A DNA stretch of 64,000 bases from Gallionellaceae bacterium (GCA_019753125.1 JAIELH010000031.1:1-64000), one strand, 5' to 3'. Numbered from the stretch's first letter, positions 17,219 through 24,349 are shown. A program made the numbers and translations. The notes: generated by a model not told the origin, from the letters alone.

Positions 17219-17263
17219 CTTCTTACGCTCTTTTGCTATGATGCCGGTTAAGGAGATCGAGTA

Positions 17264-17476
17264 ATGAATTCAAACTACACCGCAGTAATTAAGCAAGATG
17301 ACGATTGGTGGATTGGCTGGATTGAAGAAGTCCCCGGCGTAAATTGCCAAGAATCTTCGCGCGAGAAGTTATTGAAGTCTCTCCGAGAAACATTAGCTGA
17401 GGCCATCGAGTTAAATCGTGCAGATGCGCTGGAAGCTGTAGGCTATGGTTTTGAAGAGCTTTCGATAGCCGTATGA
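17264..17476 (+). CDS. HicB-like antitoxin, integron cassette 5
   Basis: The 70-aa product (YTAVIKQDDDWWIGWIEEVPGVNCQESSREKLLKSLRETLAEAIEL) is the partial RNase-H-like fold of short HicB antitoxins. It has GGAGATCGAGTA upstream of its ATG. Its TGA overlaps the ATG of the downstream hicA, a four-base ATGA overlap. HicB neutralises the HicA RNase. Confidence 0.85.
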   Translation: MNSNYTAVIKQDDDWWIGWIEEVPGVNCQESSREKLLKSLRETLAEAIELNRADALEAVGYGFEELSIAV

Positions 17477-17667
17477 AGCGGCGAGATTTACTGACACACC
17501 TCACTTCACATGGCTGCGCATTGCTCCGCGAAGGCGGCAGCCATTCTTGGTGGTGCCATTCGGAATCAAACAGACGCAGCGCTGTTCCAAGGCATAATGA
17601 AATCAACAACCACTTGGCGGTTAAGATTTGCCGCGATCTTGGCATCTCCGATCCAAAGAAGTTCTAA
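17473..17667 (+). CDS. HicA-like mRNA interferase, integron cassette 5
   Basis: The 64-aa product has the HicA pattern: MKRRDLLTHLTSHGCALLREGGSHSWW, the GGSH histidine expected for catalysis, and VPRHNEINNHLAVKICRDLGI. HicA cleaves mRNA independently of translation. The stop codon lies inside the left core of attC 5 (GTTCTAAC). Confidence 0.85.
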   Translation: MKRRDLLTHLTSHGCALLREGGSHSWWCHSESNRRSAVPRHNEINNHLAVKICRDLGISDPKKF

Positions 17668-17723
17668 CCCTGCGCTCAAGCGGGACTGCGCAAAAGCGCG
17701 CAGCCCCTTGCTCCACGTTGGGC
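17661..17723 (+). other. attC 5
   Basis: GTTCTAAC pairs with the TTAGAAC cassette start; the right core is GTTGGGC. The stem is GGGACTGCGC/GCGCAGCCCC. Almost the same sequence recurs as attC 6 and, more diverged, as attC 9. Confidence 0.92.
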
Positions 17724-17726
17724 ATC

Positions 17727-17981
17727 TCAGTAATGGGAGCGCAATTGAGCAATTAGCAGCGCATTACCTTCGATGCGGTACACCATGCGGTGCTCGTCCG
17801 TTATGCGGCGTGACCAGTATCCCGATAGCGCGTGCTTCAGTGCTTCAGGTTTCCCTACCCCTGCGAAAGGCTCGCGTTGGGTTTCTCGTATCAGCTTGTT
17901 TATTCGCTCGACCATGCGCTTATCTTGTTTTTGCCAGTAGAGGTAATCTTCCCATGCCTCGTCCGCGAAAATTAGTTTCAC
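17727..17981 (-). CDS. yoeB: YoeB-family toxin, integron cassette 6 (inverted)
   Basis: The 84-aa product is a clear YoeB/Txe ribosome-dependent mRNA interferase: FADEAWEDYLYWQKQDKRMVERINKLI, GVGKPEALKHALSGYWSRRI and EHRMVYRIEGNALLIAQLRSHY. Residues such as the Glu/Arg of SGYWSRRI and the C-terminal HY pair are present. It is read against the cassette direction, so it depends on its own promoter, not the integron promoter. It overlaps yefM by four bases. Confidence 0.93.
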   Translation of the reverse strand: MKLIFADEAWEDYLYWQKQDKRMVERINKLIRETQREPFAGVGKPEALKHALSGYWSRRITDEHRMVYRIEGNALLIAQLRSHY

Positions 17982-18229
17982 TTGGTCAGCTTCCGCTCAA
18001 CGCCTTTTCCGGCGTTCAGTTGCGCGACCGCCGAGAGAAGGCGCTTGGCGTTGGCGGGTGTGCGCAACAGGTAGGCGGTTTCTTCAAGAGCCTTGAAATC
18101 TTCGAGCGAGAGCATCACCACGGCCTGCTCGCCGTTGCGGGTAATAATCAGCGCTTCGTGGTCGTTGCAAACCCGATCCATGGTGCTGGCGAGGTTTGCG
18201 CGGACGGTGGTATAAGTCATTGCATCCAT
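17978..18229 (-). CDS. yefM: YefM-family antitoxin, integron cassette 6 (inverted)
   Basis: The 83-aa antitoxin (MDAMTYTTVRANLASTMDRVCNDHEALIITRNGEQAVVMLSLEDFKAL) is a Phd/YefM protein. The start chosen is the ATG with GGAGG seven bases upstream; the ORF-track start at 18319 would run into attC. A TGTACA-type palindrome lies just upstream, consistent with autoregulation together with YoeB. Confidence 0.93.
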   Translation of the reverse strand: MDAMTYTTVRANLASTMDRVCNDHEALIITRNGEQAVVMLSLEDFKALEETAYLLRTPANAKRLLSAVAQLNAGKGVERKLTK

Positions 18230-18246
18230 AATTAGGCCTCCAAATA

Positions 18247-18264
18247 TGTACGTGTTAATGTACA
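18247..18264 (-). promoter_or_regulatory. Predicted YefM operator
   Basis: TGTACGTGTTAATGTACA lies upstream of yefM. Known YefM/YoeB operators are built from TGTACA palindromes, and two half-sites are visible here. Assigned by similarity to the known motif and by position. Confidence 0.55.
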
Positions 18265-18301
18265 ATACTATTCTCCGTTTGTCTAGCCAGCCGACGGCGA
18301 T

Positions 18302-18364
18302 GCCCAACCCTGCGCTCAAGCGGGACTGCGCAAAAGCGCGCAGCCCCTTAGCTCCACGTTAGAT
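18302..18364 (+). other. attC 6
   Basis: GCCCAAC matches the TTGGGC cassette start; the right core is GTTAGAT. The body is nearly identical to attC 5. Confidence 0.92.
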
Positions 18365-18374
18365 TTCCACACTT

Positions 18375-18953
18375 ATGAATGATCTCTCAAATCTCAACGA
18401 ACCAAAATCCATTCAGGCCATATGGGCTGATACTCGCGCCGCTAGTTTCACGATGGCGTCGGAACCCCTTACCTGTTCATTGCTGCGGACCCTTGCGGCG
18501 TCGAAGCCAGGCGGCCGCTTTCTTGAGCTTGGCTCTGGCACGGGTTTGTCTACCGCGTGGCTTCTCGATGGTATGAATTCAAACGCTCGCCTCACGACCG
18601 TCGATAACGATGAAAGCCTCCTCTCCATTCTTCGAAACAACCTCGGCGAAGACCCGCGACTGACGGTTGTTTGCGCCGATGGCGATGAATTTCTAAGATC
18701 ACTTAATGGCCAATATTTTGACTTCATCTTTGCCGATACTTGGTCAGGGAAATATCGCTTCCTTGAAGAAGCTCTCGACCTATTGGCTCCTTCTGGCCTG
18801 TATGTCATTGACGACATGCTCCCTCAACCAAACTGGCCAGAAGGGCATGCCGAAAAAGTTGCGAGCCTTATCGCCACTTTGGAGCAATTGAAAGGGTTTC
18901 GTGTTACCAAACTATCTTGGGCTAGTGGTGTTGTTCTCACCACGAAACTCTAA
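18375..18953 (+). CDS. Class I SAM-dependent O-methyltransferase-like, integron cassette 7
   Basis: The 192-aa product has the SAM motif FLELGSGTGLSTAWLL (about residue 48), the acidic residue ending the second strand (LTTVDNDES) and FDFIFADTWSGKY plus YVIDDMLPQPNW, the pattern of catechol O-methyltransferase-like enzymes. The substrate is unknown. The stop codon TAA lies inside the left core of attC 7. It is the only cassette in the array with this enzyme type. Confidence 0.82.
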   Translation: MNDLSNLNEPKSIQAIWADTRAASFTMASEPLTCSLLRTLAASKPGGRFLELGSGTGLSTAWLLDGMNSNARLTTVDNDESLLSILRNNLGEDPRLTVVCADGDEFLRSLNGQYFDFIFADTWSGKYRFLEEALDLLAPSGLYVIDDMLPQPNWPEGHAEKVASLIATLEQLKGFRVTKLSWASGVVLTTKL

Positions 18954-19010
18954 CATGGCGTTCGAGAGGGACGCCGCAAAAGCGCGGCGCCCCTCAACTT
19001 TACGTTAGGC
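18948..19010 (+). other. attC 7
   Basis: CTCTAAC at the left, GTTAGGC at the right, and a GGGACGCCGC/GCGGCGCCCC stem. The left core pairs with TTAGAT at the cassette start, with one mismatch. Confidence 0.88.
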
Positions 19011-19013
19011 CTC

Positions 19014-19043
19014 TTGATGCCATAAGGCACACAGGTGTAATAT
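19014..19043 (+). promoter_or_regulatory. Cassette-borne sigma-70 promoter, cassette 8
   Basis: TTGATG-N18-TAATAT, a near copy of the cassette 4 promoter, ends seven bases before the ATG at 19051. Like its twin it leaves little room for a 5' leader. Confidence 0.5.
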
Positions 19044-19050
19044 CCACATT

Positions 19051-19326
19051 ATGAAACCTGTGAATTGGAGCACCGAGAAAAATATCCGCCTCAAGGCTGA
19101 GCGAGGCGTATCTTTTGAGGAGGTTTTATCGGCCATGTCGAATGGGAACCTCCTTGTCGTGTTAGACCATCCAAACACAGATCAATATCCGAACCAACGC
19201 ATGTTTGTGGTTCGCATTCGTGGCTATGCCTATCTGGTGCCGTTTGTGGAGACGAAACAAGAGGTCTTCCTGAAAACAATTATCCCGAGCAGGAAAGCCA
19301 CTCGTATTTATCTTGAGGAGCGTTGA
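19051..19326 (+). CDS. BrnT-like toxin, integron cassette 8 (paralogue of cassette 4)
   Basis: The 91-aa product is nearly identical to the cassette 4 toxin (differences include WST for WNT, NGNL for NSGL and LEER for LDEER). Nucleotide differences are scattered and mostly synonymous, so this is an older duplication or an independent acquisition of the same cassette, not a recent tandem copy. The antitoxin gene starts two bases after its stop. Confidence 0.68.
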   Translation: MKPVNWSTEKNIRLKAERGVSFEEVLSAMSNGNLLVVLDHPNTDQYPNQRMFVVRIRGYAYLVPFVETKQEVFLKTIIPSRKATRIYLEER

Positions 19327-19327
19327 A

Positions 19328-19651
19328 ATGGACAAAGAAAGAAAACTGGAGGAAGAAATTCTGGCCTCTTTTGAAAGAGGTGAATGGCAGCCTTCTCCAA
19401 AAGGCAAAAGTGAAATTGCACGTTTTGCAGCAATGGCTTCTGCTTCTCTGGCGAAAGACAAGAGGGTCAATATTCGCATCTCATCCCGTGATCTTGACGA
19501 CATTCAAGCCAAGGCAGCAGAAGAAGCAATCCCTTATCAAACGTTAATGGCCAGCGTCCTTCACAAGTACGTTACCGGACGCCTTGTGGAACCATCGCCA
19601 CGCCTAACCCGACATTCAACCCGGACTCCGCAAAAGCGCGGAGCCGGTTAA
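19328..19651 (+). CDS. BrnA/CopG-like antitoxin, integron cassette 8
   Basis: The 107-aa product matches the cassette 4 antitoxin except for a few residues (MASVL for MSSVL, PRLTRH for PSLTRH). It has the same ribbon-helix-helix core and the same attC-encoded C-terminal tail. The two pairs could cross-neutralise each other. Confidence 0.75.
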   Translation: MDKERKLEEEILASFERGEWQPSPKGKSEIARFAAMASASLAKDKRVNIRISSRDLDDIQAKAAEEAIPYQTLMASVLHKYVTGRLVEPSPRLTRHSTRTPQKRGAG

Positions 19652-19664
19652 TTCCACGTTGACG
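19602..19664 (+). other. attC 8
   Basis: GCCTAAC at the left and GTTGACG at the right, with the same body as attC 4. The bases after the right core belong to an 87-bp inverted-repeat element, not to a normal cassette gene. Confidence 0.85.
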
Positions 19665-19665
19665 C

Positions 19666-19752
19666 TGTAGAAAAACTCAAAATGCAAAATTCACGCATTT
19701 ATAAATCAACAATTTGCAACGCGATTTTTTGCGAAAATCGGATTTTTCTACA
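19666..19752. repeat. 87-bp gene-less element with terminal inverted repeats inside the array
   Basis: TGTAGAAAAA at 19666 is mirrored by TTTTTCTACA ending at 19752. The interior is AT-rich with no ORF. It lies between the right core of attC 8 and a further GTTGGAC core at 19758. It is either a gene-less cassette or an element inserted at an attC boundary. Confidence 0.6.
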
Positions 19753-19779
19753 CCCTCGTTGGACAACTCAAAGAAAACC

Positions 19780-20252
19780 ATGAAATTGCTCGGGTCATCG
19801 CTTATAGCATTGCTGTGTATTGTGTTTTCTTCAAGTTCAATTGAAGTTCAATTGCGGAAGTTAAAGATTCAGAGTTTATTGATGCAGTCCAAAAATCAAA
19901 AGCCTCAGCCTTAGAGCAAGGCTTGCCTGATGTTCCTATTTTGCAGTGGATCAAAAATACTTTTGAACATGGGGAAAATGCCATTTGGGAAGTAAATGAC
20001 TGTGGTGAAGGCGGCGATGGAAGAGAGTCTCCGGCGTGCGTTGAATTCCAGATACCTCAACAGAATGGATATTATCTTCACATAAGCTCTGTTGTCGGTG
20101 GAACAAATGCCCAAGTGATAACGAAGCCCCATCTCTGGATGGTGTATTTTTGCAAAGCCGGAGGCTATAAAGTTATGGATGTAATTAATATAAACACTAT
20201 TGCTGAAGCAATTCGGCTGTACAAAACAAACTTGGGCGAAAAGAAAAAATAA
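19780..20252 (+). pseudogene. Secreted protein of unknown family, frameshifted by an 11-bp tandem duplication (cassette 9)
   Basis: The ATG at 19780 opens a clear signal peptide (MKLLGSSLIALLCIVFSSSS). An 11-bp tandem copy of AAGTTCAATTG (about 19833-19854) shifts the frame, which then ends at 19914. Removing one copy joins the signal peptide to AEVKDSEFIDAVQKSKASALEQGLPDVPILQW and the ORF that ends at 20252, giving about 150 residues with a natural cleavage site (SSSIA). I do not recognise the mature protein (NTFEHGENAIWEVNDCGEGGD). The slippage could be reversible. Confidence 0.72.
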
Positions 20253-20277
20253 GGAGGGATGTCTTGCTATTTCACAA

Positions 20278-20337
20278 GCCCAACCCGTCGCTCAAGCGGG
20301 ACTGCGCAAAAGCGCGCCGCCCCTATCCACGTTGGGG
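20278..20337 (+). other. attC 9
   Basis: GCCCAAC at the left and GTTGGGG at the right with a GGGACTGCGC/GCGCGCCGCCCC stem. It is of the attC 5/6 type and is the last attC in the array. Confidence 0.85.
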
Positions 20338-20392
20338 GTCTGTAATGAGTTATCTCGCCGTTACTAACTTTGGGAAAGGTAGGGAGTTACAA

Positions 20393-20632
20393 ATGGTATG
20401 TACGCGGAAGGTGATTGCAATTGCCGTTGCTTGCGTTGTCCCTTGGCTCGTTCGGGCATAAGATGGCGAGTCGATTTCTGCTTGGCGAAGCGCTTGCCGA
20501 ATATCGTGCGAAAAACAAGACCCCTGTGAAGCATTCGACTGCCAGCCGACTCTGGGGGTGCTTGCGCACTTCCTGAAGAACACCAGTATTGATGCGCCTT
20601 ACGGCTGTTCCGCCTGCCTGCTGCCATCATGA
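20393..20632 (+). pseudogene. Cys-rich secreted protein with in-frame stop after the signal peptide (terminal cassette)
   Basis: ATG 20393 follows AGGGAG and opens MVCTRKVIAIAVACVVPWLVRA, a signal peptide, then TAA at 20459-20461. The same frame continues without another stop for 57 codons (DGESISAWRSACRISCEKQD and on to GCSACLLPS) and ends at 20632, with six Cys in the mature part. This reads as a small secreted protein ended by one nonsense change. No attC follows, so it marks the array end. Family not recognised. Confidence 0.55.
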
Positions 20633-20640
20633 AATATCGG

Positions 20641-21120
20641 CTAGTGGCTGTGCTGCATATGCTCGTTTTCCTGTGGCGTGGCTGCGGTCAACGGTTTCAC
20701 TGCGGCTTTGGCTCCAACTTTCAGTATATTTCGGTCGCCAATTTTGATGCCTAGCGTCAAGGGCACAGTCTCACCCGCCTTGAGCGGGGCATTCAATCCG
20801 ATCAGCATCAAATGATAGCCGTGCTTGCCGAGATTTATCGGCTCTCCGGCGGGCAGCTCCATCGTTTTTGCCTCGCGCATTTTCATCATGCCATGTTCAT
20901 GCGTCATGCTGTGCAGCTCCACTGTTCTGGACGCAGAGCTGGATACGCTGACTAATGTCGCCGCCTGTTTGCTGGTAATGGTCAAATCGACCATTGCTGT
21001 ATCTTGCCCGGGAGCAGTGGCACGTGCCCATGCATTTTCAATCTGGAAGTCGCCCGCGTAAATGCTGGCGCTCAAAAACATGGCGCCAGTACAGCCAAGC
21101 AGTTTTTTAAAGTTGGTCAC
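20641..21120 (-). CDS. Periplasmic copper chaperone PCuA(C)-like
   Basis: The 159-aa product has a signal peptide (MTNFKKLLGCTGAMFLSASIYA) and a PCuAC domain. Putative Cu(I) ligands are the His/Met cluster HSMTHEHGMMKM and the later GKHGYHLMLIGL. The family delivers copper to cytochrome oxidase. A His-rich C-terminus (ENEHMQHSH) could also bind metal. It abuts the end of the integron and is divergent from regB. Confidence 0.88.
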   Translation of the reverse strand: MTNFKKLLGCTGAMFLSASIYAGDFQIENAWARATAPGQDTAMVDLTITSKQAATLVSVSSSASRTVELHSMTHEHGMMKMREAKTMELPAGEPINLGKHGYHLMLIGLNAPLKAGETVPLTLGIKIGDRNILKVGAKAAVKPLTAATPQENEHMQHSH

Positions 21121-21189
21121 AATGAAATACCTGTTGCATCAAAGAATTCTAGGCTGCGGATTATACCCGCCGCACGGCAATAGTTTCAT

Positions 21190-21220
21190 AATTGTCGCAT
21201 AGCGCCGCTATGCGACAATT
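21190..21220. promoter_or_regulatory. Perfect 15-bp inverted repeat in the pcuAC-regB intergenic region
   Basis: AATTGTCGCATAGCG (21190-21204) is mirrored perfectly at 21206-21220 around one base. It contains two TGCGACA half-sites of the type bound by RegA/PrrA response regulators. It lies between the divergent pcuAC and regB genes, so it could control either or both. Confidence 0.55.
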
Positions 21221-21291
21221 TGTGGTTGCGGTGTCACATTCGGCTGCGCCAAATGATGAGCCTACACCGCAAATTGCCACACGGCCTTGCC

Positions 21292-21309
21292 ATGCGACAA
21301 TTTGTCACA
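21292..21309 (+). promoter_or_regulatory. Putative RegA-type box upstream of regB
   Basis: TGCGACAATTTGTCAC fits the recalled RegA/PrrA consensus (YGCGRCR, short spacer, GNCNC). It sits about 35 bp upstream of the regB start, suggesting autoregulation. Confidence 0.5.
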
Positions 21310-21344
21310 TCCAACATGCGGCGCTCTCCGATTACAATAAACAT

Positions 21345-22604
21345 ATGAACAGCACGATACTTTCTTCCCTTCCCGGCCATAACCAGTTACGCCGCCTGGT
21401 GACACTGCGCAGCATGGCCGTTGTGGCGCAGCTTGTAGTGCTCGCGTCATCATGGAAGATTCTGGAGCTGGAGCTGGACTGGCATCCGATGTTGCTGACG
21501 ATTTCCGGCTTGGCGGTAATAAATTTATTTACCTGGCTGCGGTTGCGCAACAGCAAGCCTGTCCCGAACCCTGAGTTGTTCGCACAATTGTGTGTGGATG
21601 TGCTTGCGCTCAGCATCCTGCTTTACTATGGCGGCGGCTCGACCAATCCGTTTATCTCGCTTTTCCTGCTGCCGTTGGTGATTGCCGCCGCCACATTGCC
21701 GGGCCGCTACACCTGGGGCATGGCGGTGATTACCGTCGCCTGTTATAGCGTGTTGATGTTTTATTACATTCCGTTGCCGCATAACCACCAGCATGATGGC
21801 GACAGCGCGTTCAATGCGCACGTGATGGGCATGTGGCTTGGCTTTGTCATCAGTGCGGTGGTGGTGGCTTATTTTGTCGTGCAAATGGCGCAGGCCGTGC
21901 GCAGCCGCGATGAAATACTGGTTCGCGTCCGCGAAGAAATTTTGCGCAACGAACGGATCGTGGCGCTCGGCACACAGGCCGCCGGCGCGGCGCACGAACT
22001 GGGTACGCCGTTGTCCACAATGTCAGTGGTCATCGGGGAATTGCAGCACGATGCCGGCGCGCGCCAGGAATGGCGCGATGCATTGCATATCCTCAACGAG
22101 CAGGTGCGCGGCTGCAAGCGCATCCTCGACAAAATACTGGCCAATGCTCAGGATAGCGGGGCGGCCTCGCTGCAATCCGCCGATCATTTAGTGGCGGAAG
22201 TGCTGGGCGAATGGCAATTGTTGCGCCCCACCGCGCAATATCAATATCACAGCAATGGCGCGCAGCCTGCGCCGCTCATCAGCGTCGATAACACCTTGCG
22301 CGCGGCGCTGATGAACCTGCTCAATAACGCCGCAGATGCCAGCCCGCAGGCTATCGAGATACGCAGTTATTGGGATGCGGCCAACTTCATGCTGGAAATT
22401 CTGGATTACGGCAAAGGGTTGAGCGAAGAGGTGGAGCTCAAGGCCGGATCAGCCTTTTTCACCACCAAAACCGAGGGGCGCGGGTTGGGCCTGTTTCTCG
22501 CCAACGCCACGATCGAGCGCATGGGCGGTTCGGTGCGCTTGTTCAACCGTGACGGGGGTGGCGCAACCACAAAACTGATCTTGCCGATTGGAGCAAAAAG
22601 ATGA
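21345..22604 (+). CDS. regB: RegB/PrrB-type redox sensor histidine kinase
   Basis: The 419-aa membrane kinase has six hydrophobic segments in its N-terminal half, with YGGGSTNPFISLFLLPLVIAA matching the RegB ubiquinone-binding loop. The phosphorylated His lies in GAAHELGTPLSTMSVV, and ATP-binding blocks are NLLNNAADASP and GRGLGLFLANATIERMGG. ATG 21345 is preferred; the ORF-track start at 21192 lies inside the operator-like palindrome. It overlaps regA by four bases (ATGA). RegB/RegA pairs adjust respiration to redox state. Confidence 0.92.
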   Translation: MNSTILSSLPGHNQLRRLVTLRSMAVVAQLVVLASSWKILELELDWHPMLLTISGLAVINLFTWLRLRNSKPVPNPELFAQLCVDVLALSILLYYGGGSTNPFISLFLLPLVIAAATLPGRYTWGMAVITVACYSVLMFYYIPLPHNHQHDGDSAFNAHVMGMWLGFVISAVVVAYFVVQMAQAVRSRDEILVRVREEILRNERIVALGTQAAGAAHELGTPLSTMSVVIGELQHDAGARQEWRDALHILNEQVRGCKRILDKILANAQDSGAASLQSADHLVAEVLGEWQLLRPTAQYQYHSNGAQPAPLISVDNTLRAALMNLLNNAADASPQAIEIRSYWDAANFMLEILDYGKGLSEEVELKAGSAFFTTKTEGRGLGLFLANATIERMGGSVRLFNRDGGGATTKLILPIGAKR

Positions 22605-23149
22605 CACAACCCTGCGAAGAACACGCTTCATTGCTGCTGGTGGATGACGATATCACCTTCTGCAAGGTGCTGGGTGATGCTCTGGAAAAACGCGGTTTCT
22701 GCGTCAGCGTGGCGCACAACGTGGAACAGGCCCTTCCGCTGGCGCAGGCGAACCCGCCGGAATTCGCCATAGTGGATCTGAAAATGGGCGGCGCGCCGGG
22801 TTTGGCGCTGGTCAAGGCGCTGCACGAACTCGATCCGAATACCCGCATCGTGATGCTGACCGGCTACGCCAGCATTGCCACCGCAGTCGAGGCCATTAAG
22901 CTGGGCGCGACACAATATCTTGCCAAACCGGCCAACGCCGATGAAATTGTCGCTGCTTTCGGCCACGTGCCTGACGGGAATGCGCCGCTCAAGGCGCAAC
23001 CGATGCAAATTGAGAATCTGGAATGGGAGCATATTCAGCGAGTGCTGCATGAGCACAACGACAATATTTCCGCCACCGCACGCGCGCTTAATATGCACCG
23101 CCGCTCGTTGCAACGCAAACTTGCCAAGCCACCCTCAAGTACCGAATAA
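22601..23149 (+). CDS. regA: RegA/PrrA-type response regulator
   Basis: The 182-aa product has a receiver domain (LLLVDDDITFCKVL, phospho-Asp in AIVDLKMGG, then MLTGYASIATAVEAIKLGATQYLAKP) and a short Fis-type HTH (DNISATARALNMHRRSLQRKLAK), the RegA architecture. The start overlaps the regB stop, so the pair is translationally coupled. Operator-like sites occur upstream of regB. Confidence 0.94.
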   Translation: MTQPCEEHASLLLVDDDITFCKVLGDALEKRGFCVSVAHNVEQALPLAQANPPEFAIVDLKMGGAPGLALVKALHELDPNTRIVMLTGYASIATAVEAIKLGATQYLAKPANADEIVAAFGHVPDGNAPLKAQPMQIENLEWEHIQRVLHEHNDNISATARALNMHRRSLQRKLAKPPSSTE

Positions 23150-23229
23150 TCGCTACGTGTATAATGTTTGTTTTGGCCTTCTTAGAGAGACCATCAGCGT
23201 CACAAATTCAGGAAGCTCAACAATCAACA

Positions 23230-24099
23230 ATGACTGACGAAGATACACGTAGCAGGCTCAAGCGAGCCGTAAACAATCTGGATTCGCTGCCCGCCATGCC
23301 TGTCATAGCGCAGAAACTGCTGGCATTGCCGCTGGACACCGAAAAAGGCGAGGAGGAATTGCTCAAGCTGGTCGGACAGGATCCGCAAATTTACGCAAAA
23401 CTGATCGGCATGGCCAACTCGCCCATCATGGGTGTTACGCGCAAAGTTAATTCGGTGCAGGATGCATCCATGTTGCTGGGGCTGACCAGAGTCAAGTCGG
23501 TCGCGCTCGGCATTGCATCGATGTCCAATTTGTCCAGGCTTGCTCCGGGAAAACATTTCAATCCGCAGGATTTATGGTTGCATTGCATGACCGTTGCAAT
23601 GGTCATGCGCACAATTTCACAATACATACCCAAGGCAATACGTACCAACGAAGACCAGATTTTTTTGGCTGGATTGCTGCACGACATCGGCTTCATGGCT
23701 CTGCACCATATCGATGCGGCGGCGAGCGACGAACTGCACCATCAACTTGCCATGCAGCCGGAGCGGCCCGTATTGGAAATCGAGCTGGAAACCTTGGGTA
23801 TCACGCACTGCTTTATTGGCGCTCAACTCGCAAAACACTGGAATTTGCCCTTGGAGATCATTGGCGCAATTGGCTACCATCATCCGCCGTACGTCGAAGA
23901 GGTTTCAGCGCAAAACCCTCTGGTTCGCCTGGTAAATTTGGCCGAGAAGGTATTGCCGGATTTTGGCATGGCCGAGCACACCGGCGGTGATATTCAAAAA
24001 CACGAATGGACAGAACTGGGTATTGAACTCGCGGATGTTGACGAAATATGTGAAATGACCAACGAACTCGCTGTGCAAGCGGCACAAATGAGCGTTTAA
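23230..24099 (+). CDS. HDOD-domain protein
   Basis: The 289-aa product is one HDOD domain: SLPAMPVIAQKLLAL, VGQDPQIYAKLIGMANSP, GLLHDIGFMALHH and IGYHHPPY. The HD and HH residues of the parent HD phosphohydrolase superfamily are partly kept, but HDOD proteins usually act in signalling and not catalysis. ATG 23230 (MTDEDTRS) is chosen because the longer ORF from 23164 lacks a good start. It follows regA with about 80 bp between. Confidence 0.85.
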   Translation: MTDEDTRSRLKRAVNNLDSLPAMPVIAQKLLALPLDTEKGEEELLKLVGQDPQIYAKLIGMANSPIMGVTRKVNSVQDASMLLGLTRVKSVALGIASMSNLSRLAPGKHFNPQDLWLHCMTVAMVMRTISQYIPKAIRTNEDQIFLAGLLHDIGFMALHHIDAAASDELHHQLAMQPERPVLEIELETLGITHCFIGAQLAKHWNLPLEIIGAIGYHHPPYVEEVSAQNPLVRLVNLAEKVLPDFGMAEHTGGDIQKHEWTELGIELADVDEICEMTNELAVQAAQMSV

Positions 24100-24272
24100 T
24101 CTGTAGTGTTTCCGCCTTGGAACTTATCCGTAAATAACATAATGGTGCGTTCCCCAATGATTCCAACGAACGATGGGCAAAGGCGAAGTCATGTGAAGTG
24201 GCGGATGAGCTCCGAAAGCGTGTAGTGCCATTATAGTAAAACGGGATATGCCAACCCTGCATCAAATAGCGT

Positions 24273-24302
24273 TTGACAGCGGCTGGTTGGTTGCAATAGA
24301 AT
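24273..24302 (+). promoter_or_regulatory. Sigma-70 promoter of rplM-rpsI
   Basis: TTGACA and TAGAAT are separated by 18 bp, giving a start near 24310, about 40 bp before rplM. A strong promoter is expected for this ribosomal operon. The rest of the 24100-24349 gap shows no gene. Confidence 0.7.
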
Positions 24303-24349
24303 GCGCGCCCTTCGAGGTTTACTAATTGAATTTTTCAGGAATAGCGGCT

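Noticed and set aside
14671-20640. CRISPR array interpretation of the repeated 60-bp sequences
   Set aside because: Repeats are spaced by 450-650 bp with genes between and have attC structure; no cas genes.
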